From Deltaproteobacteria bacterium (lineage in GTDB: Bacteria; Myxococcota_A; UBA796; UBA2385): 5,721 nt of DNA. The stretch spans positions 1-5,721 of the forward strand of contig RFKJ01000884.1 of assembly GCA_003694325.1 (NCBI GenBank). The letters run 5' to 3'. The position numbers were made by a program, and so were the translations under genes. The notes under the pieces were generated by a model that was not told the origin of the DNA, made no database searches, and worked only from the letters and a program-made list of their open reading frames with translations. Shown here piece by piece: positions 4,018 to 5,721 of the stretch. Numbering within the stretch: position 1 is the stretch's first letter; each line of letters opens with the position of its first letter.

Positions 4018-5721
4018 TCATGGACGCGGGGGCTGCGCCCGGCTCCCCGCGGCCCGCTGCATCGCCTCGATGCGGGCCTGGTGGGCGGCGTCGGCGCGGG
4101 CCTTGACCGCGAGCGCCTCCTCGGTGTGGCCCTGCTTGTGGAGGATGTTGGCCTGCATCAGCAGCAGGTCCGGATCGTCGGGCAGGTGTTGGAGCGCCTG
4201 CCGGACGGCGGCGGCGGCTTCGTCGATCCGTCCCTCGTCGAACAGCGCGATGACCTTGGCCAGCCAGACCTTGGCGGCGTCGGGCTGCTGTGCCAGGACG
4301 ACGTCGGCGTGGGCCAGCACCTTTGCGCGGTCGTGACGGCGTGACCAGACGTCGATCAGCATGGTGCGGGTGCGGAGGCTCATGCCGTGCAGCTCGGCTT
4401 CGCGGAGCAGCCAGCGCTCGGCGTCGTCGAGGACGCCAGCGGCCAGGGCCAGCGACGCCAGGCGTTGACAGACACCGGGCCGGGGCCGACTGCTCCGGGC
4501 GGCCAGGCGCAGGGCCTTCTCGGCCTCGGAGAGCCGTCCGAGATCGAACAGGGCGATCCCCTGGAGGGCGCGCAGGCCGGTCTCGTCGGGGTGGGTGGCC
4601 AGGCGCTCCTCGGCGAAGGCGACCAGCTCCTCCCGCCGGCCGAGGTTGAGCAGCGCGCCGGCGACCAGCTCGGCGGCCCGGGCGTTGTCGGGATCCAGCT
4701 CCAGCGCCCGCCGCCCGAGGGCGAGGCTGGCGGCATCGTCGCCGCCCAGGCCCTTCGCGGTGGCGGCGTGCAGCATCACCTCGGGGTCGTCGGGGAAGCG
4801 GTCCACGGCGGCTTCGAGGACCGCGTCGGCTTCCGCGGCCCGGCCCGACGCACGCATCAGGCGGGCGAGGCGGATCTGCATCCGGGGCTGGTCCGGCTCC
4901 AGGGCGACCGCCTCGCGCATCAGCGCCACCGCCCGGTCGGGGTCGCTGTGCCCGATGGCGTCGGCGCGGAGCACCTTGGCGATGACCTCCCGCTTGTCGG
5001 CGGGGTCGGGCAGGTGGGCGAAGTCGACGTCGAAGGTGGAGGCGGTGACGTAGCCGAGCGCCTGGAGACGGGCGAGGGCGTCGGGATCGAGCGCCTCGGT
5101 GCGGTGCGCTGGCATCCGGGGATCCAGCGCGGCCCGGGCCGCCTGGAGGCGGGCGACCTGCTCGGGCTGGTCGGCGGCGAGATCGTGCCGCTCGCCGGGG
5201 TCGTCGGTCAGTCGGTACAGCTCCGGCCGAGGCTTGTCGATGAGCTTGTAGTCGCCGTCGACGATGCCCAGGTGCGGGGCATAGCCGAACTGCTCGACGA
5301 GCTGGAAGCTCTCCATCCACAGCGGATGGGGGTGGCCGGGCTGCACCCGGCCGTCGATGTCGTCGGGAACCGGGCGACCGGCCAGCGACAGCACCGTCGG
5401 CAGGATGTCGACCTGGCTGACCGGCTGGTCGACGACCTGGGGCTCCACCCCGGGCCCGGCGATGATGAGCGGGACGTGCTGGGTGGAGTCGTAGACGAAC
5501 AGGCCGTGGGTGATCTCGCGGTGTTCGCCCAGGGACTCGCCGTGGTCGCCGGCGATCACCCACAGCGGCCGGCGGCCGGCGGCGTCCAGGGCGCGCTCCA
5601 GGCGGTCGAGCTGGTCGTCGACGTAGGCCAGCTCGCCGTCGTAGGGGTGCTGGGCGAACCGCTGGGCGTAGTCGGGTGGCGGGGCGTAGGGGAAGTGGGC
5701 GTCGTAGAGGTGGACCCACAG
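4018..5721 (-). CDS. Sulfatase-superfamily enzyme fused to nine TPR repeats (N-terminus outside window)
   Basis: The minus-strand frame is open from the right edge to a TGA at 4018-4020, giving the last 567 residues. Residues 1 to about 225 are the C-terminal part of a sulfatase / alkaline-phosphatase-superfamily domain: DAHFPYAPP (7-15), YDGELAYVD, the metal-binding GDHGE (58-62), ITHGLFVYDS with His72, HVPLIIAGPGV, SQVDILPTVLSLAG, and the typical tail (DYKLIDKPRPELYRL, then DDPGERHDLA), ending with LQALGYV. Residues 245-549 are nine TPR units of exactly 34 residues each in unbroken register, many closing with LDPDN- or FPDD-like turns. TPRs usually mediate protein contacts. The N-terminal half with the modified Cys/Ser (CxPxR) is not in the window, so sulfatase activity cannot be confirmed; a phosphodiesterase or phosphotransferase is possible. 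Internal GTG at 5559 is not the start. Signal peptide and location are unseen. Confidence 0.94.
   Translation of the reverse strand: MWVHLYDAHFPYAPPPDYAQRFAQHPYDGELAYVDDQLDRLERALDAAGRRPLWVIAGDHGESLGEHREITHGLFVYDSTQHVPLIIAGPGVEPQVVDQPVSQVDILPTVLSLAGRPVPDDIDGRVQPGHPHPLWMESFQLVEQFGYAPHLGIVDGDYKLIDKPRPELYRLTDDPGERHDLAADQPEQVARLQAARAALDPRMPAHRTEALDPDALARLQALGYVTASTFDVDFAHLPDPADKREVIAKVLRADAIGHSDPDRAVALMREAVALEPDQPRMQIRLARLMRASGRAAEADAVLEAAVDRFPDDPEVMLHAATAKGLGGDDAASLALGRRALELDPDNARAAELVAGALLNLGRREELVAFAEERLATHPDETGLRALQGIALFDLGRLSEAEKALRLAARSSRPRPGVCQRLASLALAAGVLDDAERWLLREAELHGMSLRTRTMLIDVWSRRHDRAKVLAHADVVLAQQPDAAKVWLAKVIALFDEGRIDEAAAAVRQALQHLPDDPDLLLMQANILHKQGHTEEALAVKARADAAHQARIEAMQRAAGSRAQPPRP

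Noticed and set aside
3326..5719. A 797-codon minus-strand frame overlapping the sulfatase-TPR gene and the antisense of the lipoprotein
   Set aside because: The translation is Arg/Pro/Gly-rich with no recognisable domain, while the other minus frame encodes clear sulfatase and TPR sequence.

Overview
This is a GC-rich bacterial window with five supported genes and no RNA genes, CRISPR array or insertion sequence. The Asp/Gly-linker lipoprotein with four spaced cysteines, the sulfatase-TPR fusion, and the base composition fit a Myxococcota-like (former Deltaproteobacteria) genome. This placement is an inference; no taxonomic marker is present.

Layout, left to right. (1) Bases 1-447 (+) hold the C-terminal end of a WD40/TolB-like beta-propeller protein. 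(2) Bases 549-1259 (+) encode a 236-residue protein with a leucine-heptad coiled coil, an acidic AAEDS minisatellite and a compact C-terminal region; its function is unknown. (3) After a 227-base gap, 1487-3004 (+) encodes a complete ALDH7-family aldehyde dehydrogenase (antiquitin / L-piperidine-6-carboxylate dehydrogenase type). It is followed 12 bases later by a 58-residue single-span membrane protein at 3017-3193. The stop codon of that small gene lies inside a 45-bp sequence duplicated head-to-tail. (4) A plausible sigma70-type promoter leads into 3347-3943 (+), a secreted lipoprotein with a remarkably tyrosine-rich tail. (5) On the minus strand, running off the right edge, 4018-5721 encodes the C-terminal part of a sulfatase-superfamily enzyme fused to nine TPR repeats of exactly 34 residues.

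The lipoprotein and sulfatase genes converge, and each is followed directly by its own GC-rich hairpin. The genes do not form an evident pathway. The only clear operon-like pair is the aldehyde dehydrogenase with the small membrane protein. I see no complete novel system. The points most worth a second look are the small membrane protein with its duplicated end, the Tyr-rich lipoprotein, and the coiled-coil/AAEDS-repeat protein.
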